From contig JAIUYB010000173.1 of NCBI GenBank assembly GCA_020216625.1, positions 1-5,850 on the forward strand: a stretch of 5,850 nucleotides of DNA, written 5' to 3'. The position numbers and the translations under genes are program-made. This document shows positions 1 through 5,246 of the stretch, piece by piece (the first letter of the stretch is position 1; each line of letters starts with the position of its first letter). The notes below the pieces were generated by a model. That model did not search any database. It was not told the origin of the DNA and worked only from the letters and a program-made list of their open reading frames with translations. This DNA is from Desulfarculus sp. GTDB lineage: Bacteria > Desulfobacterota > Desulfarculia > Desulfarculales > Desulfarculaceae.

Positions 1-108
1 CTGAAGGCGCCGATGGCCAGGCCCAAGCGCCTGGAAGCCCCGGTCAAGACCAAGGCCAAGCGGCCCGAGGACATCATTCCCCTGGACGAGAACTTCACCG
101 AGTTCTAG
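1..108 (+). CDS. C-terminal end of a probable methyl-accepting chemotaxis protein (partial)
   Basis: An open frame enters from the left edge and ends at TAG 106-108, giving 35 residues. The tail has a basic, proline- and lysine-rich stretch (KRLEAPVKTKAKRP), then EDIIPLDENFTEF. From memory, a flexible tail ending in an acidic 'IIPLD-x-F-x-F' peptide is common at the C-terminus of deltaproteobacterial chemoreceptors, where it follows the four-helix signalling bundle. The catalytic or signalling part lies outside the window, so the assignment rests on the tail alone. Another signalling protein with a linker-plus-acidic-tail end is possible. The gene converges on prpE, and a strong hairpin sits 31 bp after its stop codon. 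Confidence 0.45.
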   Translation: MKAPMARPKRLEAPVKTKAKRPEDIIPLDENFTEF

Positions 109-139
109 CCGCGCTTCCCCCGGAGCCCGGCAGCGGAAA

Positions 140-168
140 GGGGCCCTGGTCCAGCGGACCAGGGCCCC
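140..168. terminator. Perfect 13-bp hairpin between convergent genes
   Basis: Arms GGGGCCCTGGTCC (140-152) and GGACCAGGGCCCC (156-168) are perfectly complementary around the 3-nt loop AGC. The hairpin lies between the stop codons of the plus-strand chemoreceptor-like gene (108) and minus-strand prpE (192). On the minus strand it is followed by CTTT, a short U stretch. On the plus strand it is followed by AACCCCC with no U tract. The position and very stable stem suggest a bidirectional terminator or 3'-end stabiliser, better for prpE than for the plus-strand gene. Confidence 0.7.
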
Positions 169-191
169 AACCCCCTCCCCCGGACTAACGG

Positions 192-2093
192 CTAGCCCTT
201 GGCCTGGGCGTAGCCGATGGTCTGCAAGGCCTGTCGAATCTCGTCCAAACTGGTGGGATCGTCGATGGTGGAGGGCACGCTGAAGCCCTGGGCGTCGGCG
301 ATCTTGCGCATGGTGCCGCGCAGGATCTTGCCCGAGCGGGTCTTGGGCAGCCGGGGCACCACCACCGCCTCCTTGAAGGCGGCCACCGCGCCGATCTGCT
401 CGCGCACCATCTGCACCAGCTCCTTCTTGATATCGGCCGGGTCGCGGTTCACCCCGGCCTTGAGCACCACGAAGCCCACCGGAAGCTGTCCCTTGAGGTC
501 GTCGGCCGCCCCGATCACCGCGCACTCGGCCACGTCCGGGTGCTGGGCCACGATCTCCTCCATGGCCCCGGTGCTGAGGCGGTGGCCGGCCACGTTGATC
601 ACGTCGTCCACCCGGCCCATGATGTTGACGTAGCCGTCGGTGTCCATGAAGCCCTCGTCGCCGGTGAAATAGTAGCCGGGATAGGGCCGCATGTAGGAGT
701 TGAGGAAGCGCTCGTCGGCCTGCCACAGGGTGGGCAGGGTGCCCGGCGGCAGGGGCAGCTTCACCGCCACCACCCCGGGGTTGCCGCGCGGGGCCTCCTG
801 GCCGTTGGCGTCCAGGATGCGCACGTCGTAGCCCGGCACCGGCTTGGTGGCCGAGCCGGCCTTGATGGGCAGCATCTCCAAGCCCAGGCAGTTGCCGGCG
901 ATGGCCCAGCCGGTCTCGGTCTGCCACCAGTGGTCGATCACCGGGCGCTGCAACAGATCCTGGGCCCAGTAGTAGGTGTCCGGGTCGGTGCGCTCGCCGG
1001 CCAAAAAGAGATATTTAAAGCCGCCCAGGTCGTAGCGCTTGAAATACTCGCCCCGGGGGTCCTCGCGTTTGATGGCCCTGAAGGCGGTGGGCGCGGTGAA
1101 CAGCACCTTGACCCCGTGCTGGCTGATGACTCGCCAAAAGGCCCCAGGGTCCGGGGTGCCCACCGGCTTGCCCTCGTAGACCACGGTGGTGCAGCCCAGG
1201 ATCAGGGGCGCGTAGACGATGTAGGAATGGCCCACCACCCAGCCCACGTCACTGGCTGCCCAGTAGACGTCGCCCGGGGCGACGTCGTAGATGTTTTTCA
1301 TGGACCAGGCCATGGCCACGGCGTGGCCGCCGTTGTCGCGCACGATGCCCTTGGGCAGGCCGGTGGTGCCGGAGGTGTAGAGGATGTAGAGCGGGTCGGT
1401 GGCCTGGACCGGCACGCAGGCGGCCGGCGCGGCCTGGGCCAGGCTCTGGTGCCAGTCGTGGTCGCGGCCCGGGATCAGCTCGGCCGCGGCCTGGGGCCGG
1501 GCCAGGATCAGGCAGCTCTGGGGCTTGTGCGTGGCCAGATCGATGGCTTTGTCCAGAAGCGGCTTGTAGGCGATGACCTTCTTGACCTCGATGCCGCAGG
1601 AGGCGCTGACGATGACCTTGGGCTTGGCGTCGTCGATGCGGATGGCCAGCTCCTTGGGGGCGAAGCCGCCGAAGACCACCGAATGGATGGCCCCCAGCCG
1701 GGCGCAGGCCAGCATGGCCATCAGGGCCTCGGGCACCATGGGCATGTAGATGACCACGGTGTCTCCCTTGACCACCCCCAGGGCCTGGAGCGCCCCGGCG
1801 GCCTTGGCGGTAAGATCAAGAAACTGGGAGTAGGTATAGGTGGTTACGCTGTCGGTCACCGGGCTGTCGTGGATCACCGCCACCTGGTCGCCCCGGCCGG
1901 CGGCCACGTGGCGGTCCAGGGCGTTATAGCAGGTGTTCAGCTCTCCGCCAGGGAACCAGCGATAGAAGGGCGGGTTGGAAGCGTCCAGGACTTGGTCCCA
2001 TTTCCTGTACCAGGAGATGGCCTCGGCGGCCTCCGCCCAGAACCCGTTAGGATCTTGGATGCTTTTGTCAAAGACCTCCTGGTATTTACCCAT
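192..2093 (-). CDS. prpE: Propionyl-CoA synthetase-type acyl-CoA ligase (AMP-forming)
   Basis: Cytoplasmic ligase that converts a short-chain acid (propionate by family; acetate also possible) plus ATP and CoA to acyl-CoA through an acyl-AMP intermediate. The protein is 633 aa, the normal length for PrpE/ACSS3-type enzymes. Visible motifs: P-loop YTSGTTGLPKG (239-249), DVGWVVGHSY (282-291), WWQTETGW (389-396), TGDEG (477-481), hinge GRVDDVINVAGHRLSTG (493-509) and PKTRSGK with the adenylation lysine K589, which is the residue acetylated for control in this family. The WWQTETGW form and the text around it favour PrpE over canonical Acs, but the substrate is not proven. The frame opens further upstream at 2156, but the ATG at 2093 has GGAG 8 nt ahead and gives the usual N-terminus. 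The sigma-54 activator lies upstream on the same strand. Confidence 0.85.
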   Translation of the reverse strand: MGKYQEVFDKSIQDPNGFWAEAAEAISWYRKWDQVLDASNPPFYRWFPGGELNTCYNALDRHVAAGRGDQVAVIHDSPVTDSVTTYTYSQFLDLTAKAAGALQALGVVKGDTVVIYMPMVPEALMAMLACARLGAIHSVVFGGFAPKELAIRIDDAKPKVIVSASCGIEVKKVIAYKPLLDKAIDLATHKPQSCLILARPQAAAELIPGRDHDWHQSLAQAAPAACVPVQATDPLYILYTSGTTGLPKGIVRDNGGHAVAMAWSMKNIYDVAPGDVYWAASDVGWVVGHSYIVYAPLILGCTTVVYEGKPVGTPDPGAFWRVISQHGVKVLFTAPTAFRAIKREDPRGEYFKRYDLGGFKYLFLAGERTDPDTYYWAQDLLQRPVIDHWWQTETGWAIAGNCLGLEMLPIKAGSATKPVPGYDVRILDANGQEAPRGNPGVVAVKLPLPPGTLPTLWQADERFLNSYMRPYPGYYFTGDEGFMDTDGYVNIMGRVDDVINVAGHRLSTGAMEEIVAQHPDVAECAVIGAADDLKGQLPVGFVVLKAGVNRDPADIKKELVQMVREQIGAVAAFKEAVVVPRLPKTRSGKILRGTMRKIADAQGFSVPSTIDDPTSLDEIRQALQTIGYAQAKG

Positions 2094-2094
2094 C

Positions 2095-2128
2095 TCGCCC
2101 TCTCCCCCTGGGCCCGGTTCTCCCGGGC
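2095..2128 (-). promoter_or_regulatory. prpE ribosome binding site with a hairpin just upstream
   Basis: On the minus strand, GGAG (2105-2102) followed by AGGG lies 8 nt before the ATG at 2093, which decides the start. Immediately upstream, GCCCGG (2128-2123), loop GAGAA and CCGGGC (2117-2112) form a perfect 6-bp hairpin. It leaves the ribosome binding site free, so it probably stabilises the mRNA 5' end rather than masking it. Confidence 0.5.
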
Positions 2129-2223
2129 ATGGCGTGACGTTGAGCCGAGGACGCACCCACCCCTCGGGGCAGGACGCTCCACCATGTTAGGCAATGGCGA
2201 CGGGGCAAGACCATGGGGGGAAA

Positions 2224-2237
2224 CCCGTATTTGCGGG
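2224..2237. promoter_or_regulatory. CCCG-N6-CGGG dyad, possible prpE control site
   Basis: CCCG (2224-2227), TATTTG, CGGG (2234-2237) form a 14-bp dyad about 130 bp upstream of the prpE ATG. A weak -10-like TAACAT lies on the minus strand at 2189-2184, without a good -35 element. A response regulator or other dimeric regulator could bind here. The arms are short and the surrounding DNA is C/G-run rich, so chance is a real alternative. Confidence 0.25.
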
Positions 2238-2250
2238 GGTGACGACCCTA

Positions 2251-2277
2251 CCCCCAGCTCCCAGCGGGGATTTTTTT
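2251..2277 (+). terminator. Plus-strand intrinsic terminator without an obvious gene
   Basis: CCCC (2252-2255), a bulged A, GCT (2257-2259), loop CCC, AGC (2263-2265) and GGGG (2266-2269) form a 7-bp GC-rich stem, then A and seven T (2271-2277). This is a textbook Rho-independent terminator in the plus direction. No plus-strand gene lies upstream, because prpE runs the other way. GGGGGT (2235-2240) can pair instead with ACCCCC (2250-2255), which would break the terminator stem. Confidence 0.5.
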
Positions 2278-2293
2278 GTTTAGTGATAACAAA
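2275..2293. promoter_or_regulatory. TTTGTT-N7-AACAAA dyad in an AT-rich island
   Basis: Perfect 6-bp arms TTTGTT (2275-2280) and AACAAA (2288-2293) flank TAGTGAT. The site sits in the only clearly AT-rich patch of the gap, about 190 bp upstream of prpE. It could be an operator or part of a promoter for prpE. The left arm shares bases with the T run of the plus-strand terminator, so the symmetry may be partly incidental. Confidence 0.3.
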
Positions 2294-2472
2294 CGAATTG
2301 ATTTGGCTGGCCCGGTTGGATTAGGCTAGGGGCCAACCTGAACGCTGGTTGGCGGCCGGCGGTCTGGCCCAGGGGGGGGAGCCCGGGGCCGGGGTGGCGC
2401 GACGGAGAGGACGCCGCCCACCGCGCAGCGACGCCAGCCAAGGGAACGGGGGAGAGGAGGCTGCCCTGGGGG

Positions 2473-2500
2473 CCGGCCGGGCGCGTGGCGCGCTGGCCGG
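2473..2500. repeat. Large GC-rich hairpin downstream of the activator gene
   Basis: CCGGCC (2473-2478) pairs with GGCCGG (2495-2500), and GCGCG (2481-2485) with CGCGC (2489-2493), around the loop TGG. A small internal loop (GG opposite T) separates the two helices. It lies about 60 bp past the activator stop codon. On the minus strand it has no U tract, so it could stabilise the 3' end or assist termination rather than act as a classical terminator. Confidence 0.4.
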
Positions 2501-2542
2501 AAAAGGGTGGCCTCCGTTTTTTGGGGTCGCGGTTGGGCGGGC

Positions 2543-2568
2543 GATGTGTAGCAAATTAGCTACACATC
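2543..2568. promoter_or_regulatory. Site C: perfect inverted repeat, likely activator binding site
   Basis: Arms GATGTGTAGC (2543-2552) and GCTACACATC (2559-2568) are perfect 10-bp complements around AAATTA. The TGTAGC-N6-GCTACA core (2547-2564) has the same spacing and nearly the same bases as sites A and B beside the activator's start. It overlaps the activator's stop codon (2560-2562). No U tract follows on the minus strand, which argues against a simple terminator. Best read as an upstream activating or operator site on the prpE side of the activator gene. Confidence 0.55.
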
Positions 2569-4038
2569 TTCGATCGCCGCCAGGCCGCCATCCAACTCCA
2601 GTCCGTGACGCTTGAGCTTCTTGTAAAGCAAGGTGCGGTGGATGCCCAGCAGGTCGGCGGCGGCGGCCTTGTTGCCTCCGGTCTCGGCCAGGGCCTGGCG
2701 CAGGGCCTCGCGCTCGGCCCGGGCCAGGGCGTCTTTGAGCCGCCAGCGGCCGGGCCCCGGGCGGCTCTTGGGGGGCTTGCGCAAGGAAAACGGCAGGTCT
2801 TCCAGGTGGATGACGCGACCGCTCATGCCGGAGTGGACCCGCTCCAGGACGTTGGCCAATTCGCGCACGTTGCCCGGCCAGGAATAATTGACCAGGATCT
2901 CCTCCACCTCGGGGTGGATGACAAAGGCCTCCTCGGCCCCGGTCTGGTCCATCTGGGCCAGCAGGTGGCGGGCCAGGGGGATGATGTCCTCCCGCCGTTC
3001 GCGCAAGGGCGGCACTGGCAGGGGGATCACGTTGAGGCGATAGAACAGGTCCTTGCGAAAGCGTCCCTCGGCCACCATGCGCTCCAGGTTCTGGTTGGTG
3101 GCGGTGATGAGCCGAAAGTCGCTCTTGATCAGGTGGGTGCCCCCCACCCGCTCCAGTTCCTTTTCCTCCAGTATCCGCAGCAGCTTGGGCTGCATCTCCA
3201 GGGGAAGCTCACCCACCTCGTCCAGAAAGATGGTGCCCCCGTGGGCCAGCTCGAACTTGCCCGGCTTGCCCTCGCTGCGGGCGCCGGTGAAGGCCCCGCG
3301 CTCATAACCGAACAACTCGGCCTCGAACAGGTCGCGAGGGATGGCGGCGCAGTTGAGGCGGATGAAGGGATGCAGGCGGCGAGGGCTGGCGTCGTGGATG
3401 GCTTGGGCGAAAAGCTCCTTGCCGGTGCCGGACTCGCCGCTGATCAACACCGGGGCCTGGTTGGCCGCCGCCATCAGGGCCTCGTTCTTCAGGTCGCGGA
3501 TGGCGGCGCTGACACCCTTGATGCTGTCCATGGTGTAGCGGGTGGCGCGCAGGGAGATCAGCTCGTTCTCGTAGAACTTCACCTTGGATTCCAGCAGGGA
3601 CAGCTTGCGGGCCAGGCGGCTGACGTCGCGCACGTCCTTGAAGGTAACTTGCCCGAACACCGCGATAACCTGCCCATTTTCGTAGATGGGGATGCGCTGG
3701 ACCACCATGTCCTGACCCTTGATGCGGTGGGTGTAGTTGATCTCGGGCCGGCCGGTCTGGGCCACCAGGTGCATCCGGCTGTTCTCCACCACCTCGGTGA
3801 CGTGGCGGCCGATCTGGGCCTTGGGGTCCACCCCCAGGAAGCGGCCGTAGGGCTCGTTGAAGTGGGTGACGTAGCCGTTGGTGTCCACCACCGCCACCCC
3901 GTTGTGGATGTGATCCAGAATCAGTTGATACATCCATACCTTGCGCGCCAGGGCCGCAGGCAGGCCGGCCATCTCCTGGGGGGTTAGCTGGGTGATGGAG
4001 GGGTCGGGTTGGTTGCGGTTGCGGCTGCGGTTGGGCAT
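2560..4038 (-). CDS. Sigma-54-dependent transcriptional activator (PAS, AAA+, Fis-type HTH)
   Basis: Bacterial enhancer-binding protein of 492 aa that would remodel sigma-54 RNA polymerase by ATP hydrolysis. The N-terminal PAS sensor (about 36-135, including DHIHNGVAVVD) is followed by a coiled-coil-like linker (about 137-165). The AAA+ domain (about 170-410) shows Walker A GESGTGKE (201-208), the sigma-54 contact loop GAFTGA (248-253), Walker B GGTIFLDE (267-274), FRKDLFYRLNV (327-337) and WPGNVREL (387-394). A Fis-type helix-turn-helix fills about 453-477 (GGNKAAAADLLGIHRTLLYKKLKRHG). There is no receiver domain, so it probably senses a small molecule through PAS, as in many fatty-acid or amino-acid regulators. 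The frame extends to a GTG at 4083, but the ATG at 4038 has GGAG 5 nt ahead and follows the predicted promoter. It is divergent from the SDR and upstream of prpE, and these are its likely targets. Confidence 0.93.
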   Translation of the reverse strand: MPNRSRNRNQPDPSITQLTPQEMAGLPAALARKVWMYQLILDHIHNGVAVVDTNGYVTHFNEPYGRFLGVDPKAQIGRHVTEVVENSRMHLVAQTGRPEINYTHRIKGQDMVVQRIPIYENGQVIAVFGQVTFKDVRDVSRLARKLSLLESKVKFYENELISLRATRYTMDSIKGVSAAIRDLKNEALMAAANQAPVLISGESGTGKELFAQAIHDASPRRLHPFIRLNCAAIPRDLFEAELFGYERGAFTGARSEGKPGKFELAHGGTIFLDEVGELPLEMQPKLLRILEEKELERVGGTHLIKSDFRLITATNQNLERMVAEGRFRKDLFYRLNVIPLPVPPLRERREDIIPLARHLLAQMDQTGAEEAFVIHPEVEEILVNYSWPGNVRELANVLERVHSGMSGRVIHLEDLPFSLRKPPKSRPGPGRWRLKDALARAEREALRQALAETGGNKAAAADLLGIHRTLLYKKLKRHGLELDGGLAAIEDV

Positions 4039-4046
4039 GACGGCTC

Positions 4047-4064
4047 CGTAGCTATTAGGATACA
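4047..4064. promoter_or_regulatory. Site A: imperfect dyad, likely activator binding site
   Basis: CGTAGC (4047-4052), TATTAG, GATACA (4059-4064). Each half matches the site C half-sites (TGTAGC and GCTACA) at 5 of 6 positions, with identical 6-bp spacing. Its centre lies about 186 bp upstream of the predicted SDR transcription start, within the usual range for a sigma-54 enhancer site. Its left end overlaps the activator's GGAG ribosome binding site. Confidence 0.5.
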
Positions 4065-4082
4065 TGTAGCAATAGTGAGACA
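4065..4082. promoter_or_regulatory. Site B: imperfect dyad next to site A
   Basis: TGTAGC (4065-4070), AATAGT, GAGACA (4077-4082). The left half is identical to site C and the right half matches at 4 of 6 positions. The following CAT also agrees with site C. It directly abuts site A and covers the predicted start point (about 4077) of the activator's own promoter, so binding there could repress the activator while serving as an enhancer for the SDR. Confidence 0.5.
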
Positions 4083-4083
4083 C

Positions 4084-4112
4084 ATTATGCCGCCCTCTCA
4101 GGCCATCGGCAA
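4084..4112 (-). promoter_or_regulatory. Sigma-70-like promoter for the activator gene
   Basis: On the minus strand, -35 TTGCCG (4112-4107, 4 of 6) and -10 CATAAT (4089-4084, 5 of 6) are separated by the optimal 17 bp. The predicted start near 4077 gives a leader of about 39 nt before the ATG at 4038. Confidence 0.5.
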
Positions 4113-4194
4113 GCCCCCACGACGCAAGTTCACATTTTCCCCAGTCGCCTAACCTTGCGCCCTCGCGCCCGATTTGGCGGAGCCTGCTTCAGCC

Positions 4195-4216
4195 GCGCCA
4201 TAGCTGCGCCATAGCT
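4195..4216 (+). repeat. Tandem direct repeat of 11 bp abutting the -24 element
   Basis: GCGCCATAGCT occurs twice with no gap (4195-4205 and 4206-4216). The period is about one helical turn. The last T is the first base of the TGG -24 element of the SDR promoter. It may be a small duplication or a second regulator's site placed just upstream of sigma-54 polymerase. Confidence 0.6.
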
Positions 4217-4231
4217 GGCCTGAATATTGCT
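4216..4231 (+). promoter_or_regulatory. Sigma-54 (-24/-12) promoter of the SDR gene
   Basis: TGGCCTGAATATTGCT carries the invariant GG (4217-4218) and GC (4229-4230) with exactly 10 bp between them, plus the TGGC, internal G and TTGCT of the consensus TGGCACG-N4-TTGCW. Only the AC after TGGC differs. Predicted start about 4242, giving a leader of about 50 nt before the ATG at 4292. The GAFTGA-type activator encoded divergently, and the paired dyads about 170-185 bp upstream, support it. Confidence 0.75.
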
Positions 4232-4291
4232 CATTCCTGGCTCGCAACCGCAAAACAAGCCAGCCTCGTCACGCTTGAAGGAGAAGCGCGC

Positions 4292-5131
4292 ATGGATATC
4301 AACGAGCCCGCCATCAGCAGATCAGAGGTCCTGATTCTCGACGACCCGGCCTTCCACGCCGGCAACGTCTGCATCGTCACCGGCGCGGCCAACGGCATCG
4401 GCCGCGGAACCGCGGTGGCGGCGGCGGTCAACGGCTTGATGACCGTGGGGCTGGACATCAACGAGACCGAGGGCAAGAAGACCCAGCAGATGGCCCGCGA
4501 CCTGGGCGGCCAGATGGTCTTTTTGCGCTGTGACCTGACCAGCGACCAGGAGATCGAGCGGGCGGTGGCCGAGGCGGCCAAGTTGGGGACGATCAAGTTC
4601 CTGGCCAACATCGCCGGCCTGCAGCACGTGGACCCCATCGAGAACTTCCCCATGGAGAAATACGACCTGATGACCCGCATCATGCTGCGGGCCCCGTTCT
4701 ATCTCTCCAAGCTCTGCATTCCTCACATGAAAAACAGCGAGGACGGACGCGGGGCCATCGGCAACATGTCCTCGGTCCACGGACGCATGTGCACCATGAA
4801 CAAGTCGGTCTACAACATCACCAAGTTCGGCATGCGCGCCCTGTCCCAGTCCATCAGCGCCGAGGGCCAGGGCAAGGTGCGCTCCTTCAGCGTCAGCACC
4901 GGCTTCGTCAAGACCCCCCTGGCCCTGAACCAGATTCCGGCCCAGGCCGCCCAGCGCGGGATCACCCCGGAGGAGGTGGTCCGCGACGTGATGCTGGGCC
5001 GCTCCCGGGTCAAGGACATGATGAACCCCATCGAGGCCGGCAATCTGTTCGTCTTCGGCTTCAGCAAGCACGGCAAGTATTTGGTGGGCGGCGACCTGCT
5101 TTTCGATGGCGGCATGGTGCTGACCTACTAG
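4292..5131 (+). CDS. SDR oxidoreductase, 3-hydroxybutyrate dehydrogenase-like
   Basis: Cytoplasmic NAD(H)-dependent short-chain dehydrogenase, 279 aa. Rossmann motif TGAANGIG (30-37) and Asp55 at the end of the second strand point to NAD. NIAG (106-109), Ser161, Tyr174 and Lys178 supply core SDR residues. GLQHV (Q111), SVHG (S161, H163), NKSVY (K171, Y174) and NQI (Q214) match residues I recall as substrate-carboxylate ligands of 3-hydroxybutyrate dehydrogenase (Gln94, His144, Lys152, Gln196 in the Pseudomonas fragi enzyme). The likely reaction is therefore 3-hydroxybutyrate, or a similar 3-hydroxy acid, to the 3-keto acid. Oddities: the catalytic Asn position (Asn114 in that enzyme) appears to be Met131, and there is an N-terminal extension of about 20 residues. 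The start has AAGGAG 8 nt upstream. It is driven by the sigma-54 promoter at 4216-4231. Confidence 0.8.
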   Translation: MDINEPAISRSEVLILDDPAFHAGNVCIVTGAANGIGRGTAVAAAVNGLMTVGLDINETEGKKTQQMARDLGGQMVFLRCDLTSDQEIERAVAEAAKLGTIKFLANIAGLQHVDPIENFPMEKYDLMTRIMLRAPFYLSKLCIPHMKNSEDGRGAIGNMSSVHGRMCTMNKSVYNITKFGMRALSQSISAEGQGKVRSFSVSTGFVKTPLALNQIPAQAAQRGITPEEVVRDVMLGRSRVKDMMNPIEAGNLFVFGFSKHGKYLVGGDLLFDGGMVLTY

Positions 5132-5182
5132 GCCGGGGGCCAGCCATGGCGGAGGGGATGTTACAATCGGGGGGCCGGGCGG

Positions 5183-5198
5183 GGACCAAACCTGGTCC
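5183..5198 (+). repeat. Small hairpin after the SDR gene
   Basis: GGACCA (5183-5188), loop AACC, TGGTCC (5193-5198) is a perfect 6-bp stem. Outer GGGCC and GGCCC stretches could extend it. It lies in the 115-bp gap before the small membrane protein gene and lacks a T run, so it may attenuate or stabilise the transcript rather than fully end it. Confidence 0.35.
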
Positions 5199-5246
5199 GC
5201 AGGGCCCGCGCGCATCCCGAACCCCTTCCGACAAGGCGGGACGAGC

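Larger units (their letters stand above)
2094..2559. other. 466-bp intergenic region upstream of prpE, no convincing gene
   Basis: Open frames here (a 77-codon minus frame and an 88-codon plus frame) are Arg/Pro/Gly/Ala-rich, overlap each other and have no recognisable domain, so they are taken as GC-driven noise. The stretch holds, from right to left: the 10-bp-arm inverted repeat at the activator's stop codon, a GC-rich hairpin (2473-2500), a G-rich plus strand (2372-2394), an AT-rich island (about 2270-2310), a plus-oriented terminator structure (2251-2277), and a C-rich dyad (2224-2237). The prpE promoter should lie here, but no strong sigma-70 or sigma-54 match was found on the minus strand. 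Confidence 0.6.

Noticed and set aside
2184..2270. Fluoride (crcB) or guanidine-II riboswitch on the plus strand
   Set aside because: GGCAATGG, TGACGACCCTAC and an ACGA loop recall parts of these motifs, but the required helices (P1/P2 of crcB, the paired ACGR hairpins of mini-ykkC) do not form, and no plus-strand gene follows.
540..2324. Long plus-strand open frame (594 codons) opposite prpE
   Set aside because: It is a shadow of prpE caused by high third-position GC. The translation is Gly/His/Val/Asp-rich with no domain, while the minus strand has clear ligase motifs.
2325..2339. Sigma-54 promoter for prpE (minus strand GG-N10-GC)
   Set aside because: Only the invariant GG and GC match. 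The -24 reads AGGTTG and the -12 reads TAGC, both far from consensus.
2321..2615. Two overlapping small frames (77 codons minus, 88 codons plus) in the prpE upstream gap
   Set aside because: Both are Arg/Pro/Gly/Ala-rich, lie on opposite strands of the same GC-rich DNA, lack a good ribosome binding site, and show no recognisable domain.
2605..3987. Long plus-strand open frame (460 codons) opposite the activator
   Set aside because: Low-complexity Gly/Leu/Val/Gln-rich translation antisense to clear PAS, AAA+ and HTH motifs.
4039..4083. GTG start at 4083 or ATG at 4065 for the activator
   Set aside because: Neither has a ribosome binding site, and both lie in the predicted operator sites A and B. 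The ATG at 4038 has GGAG at 5-nt spacing.
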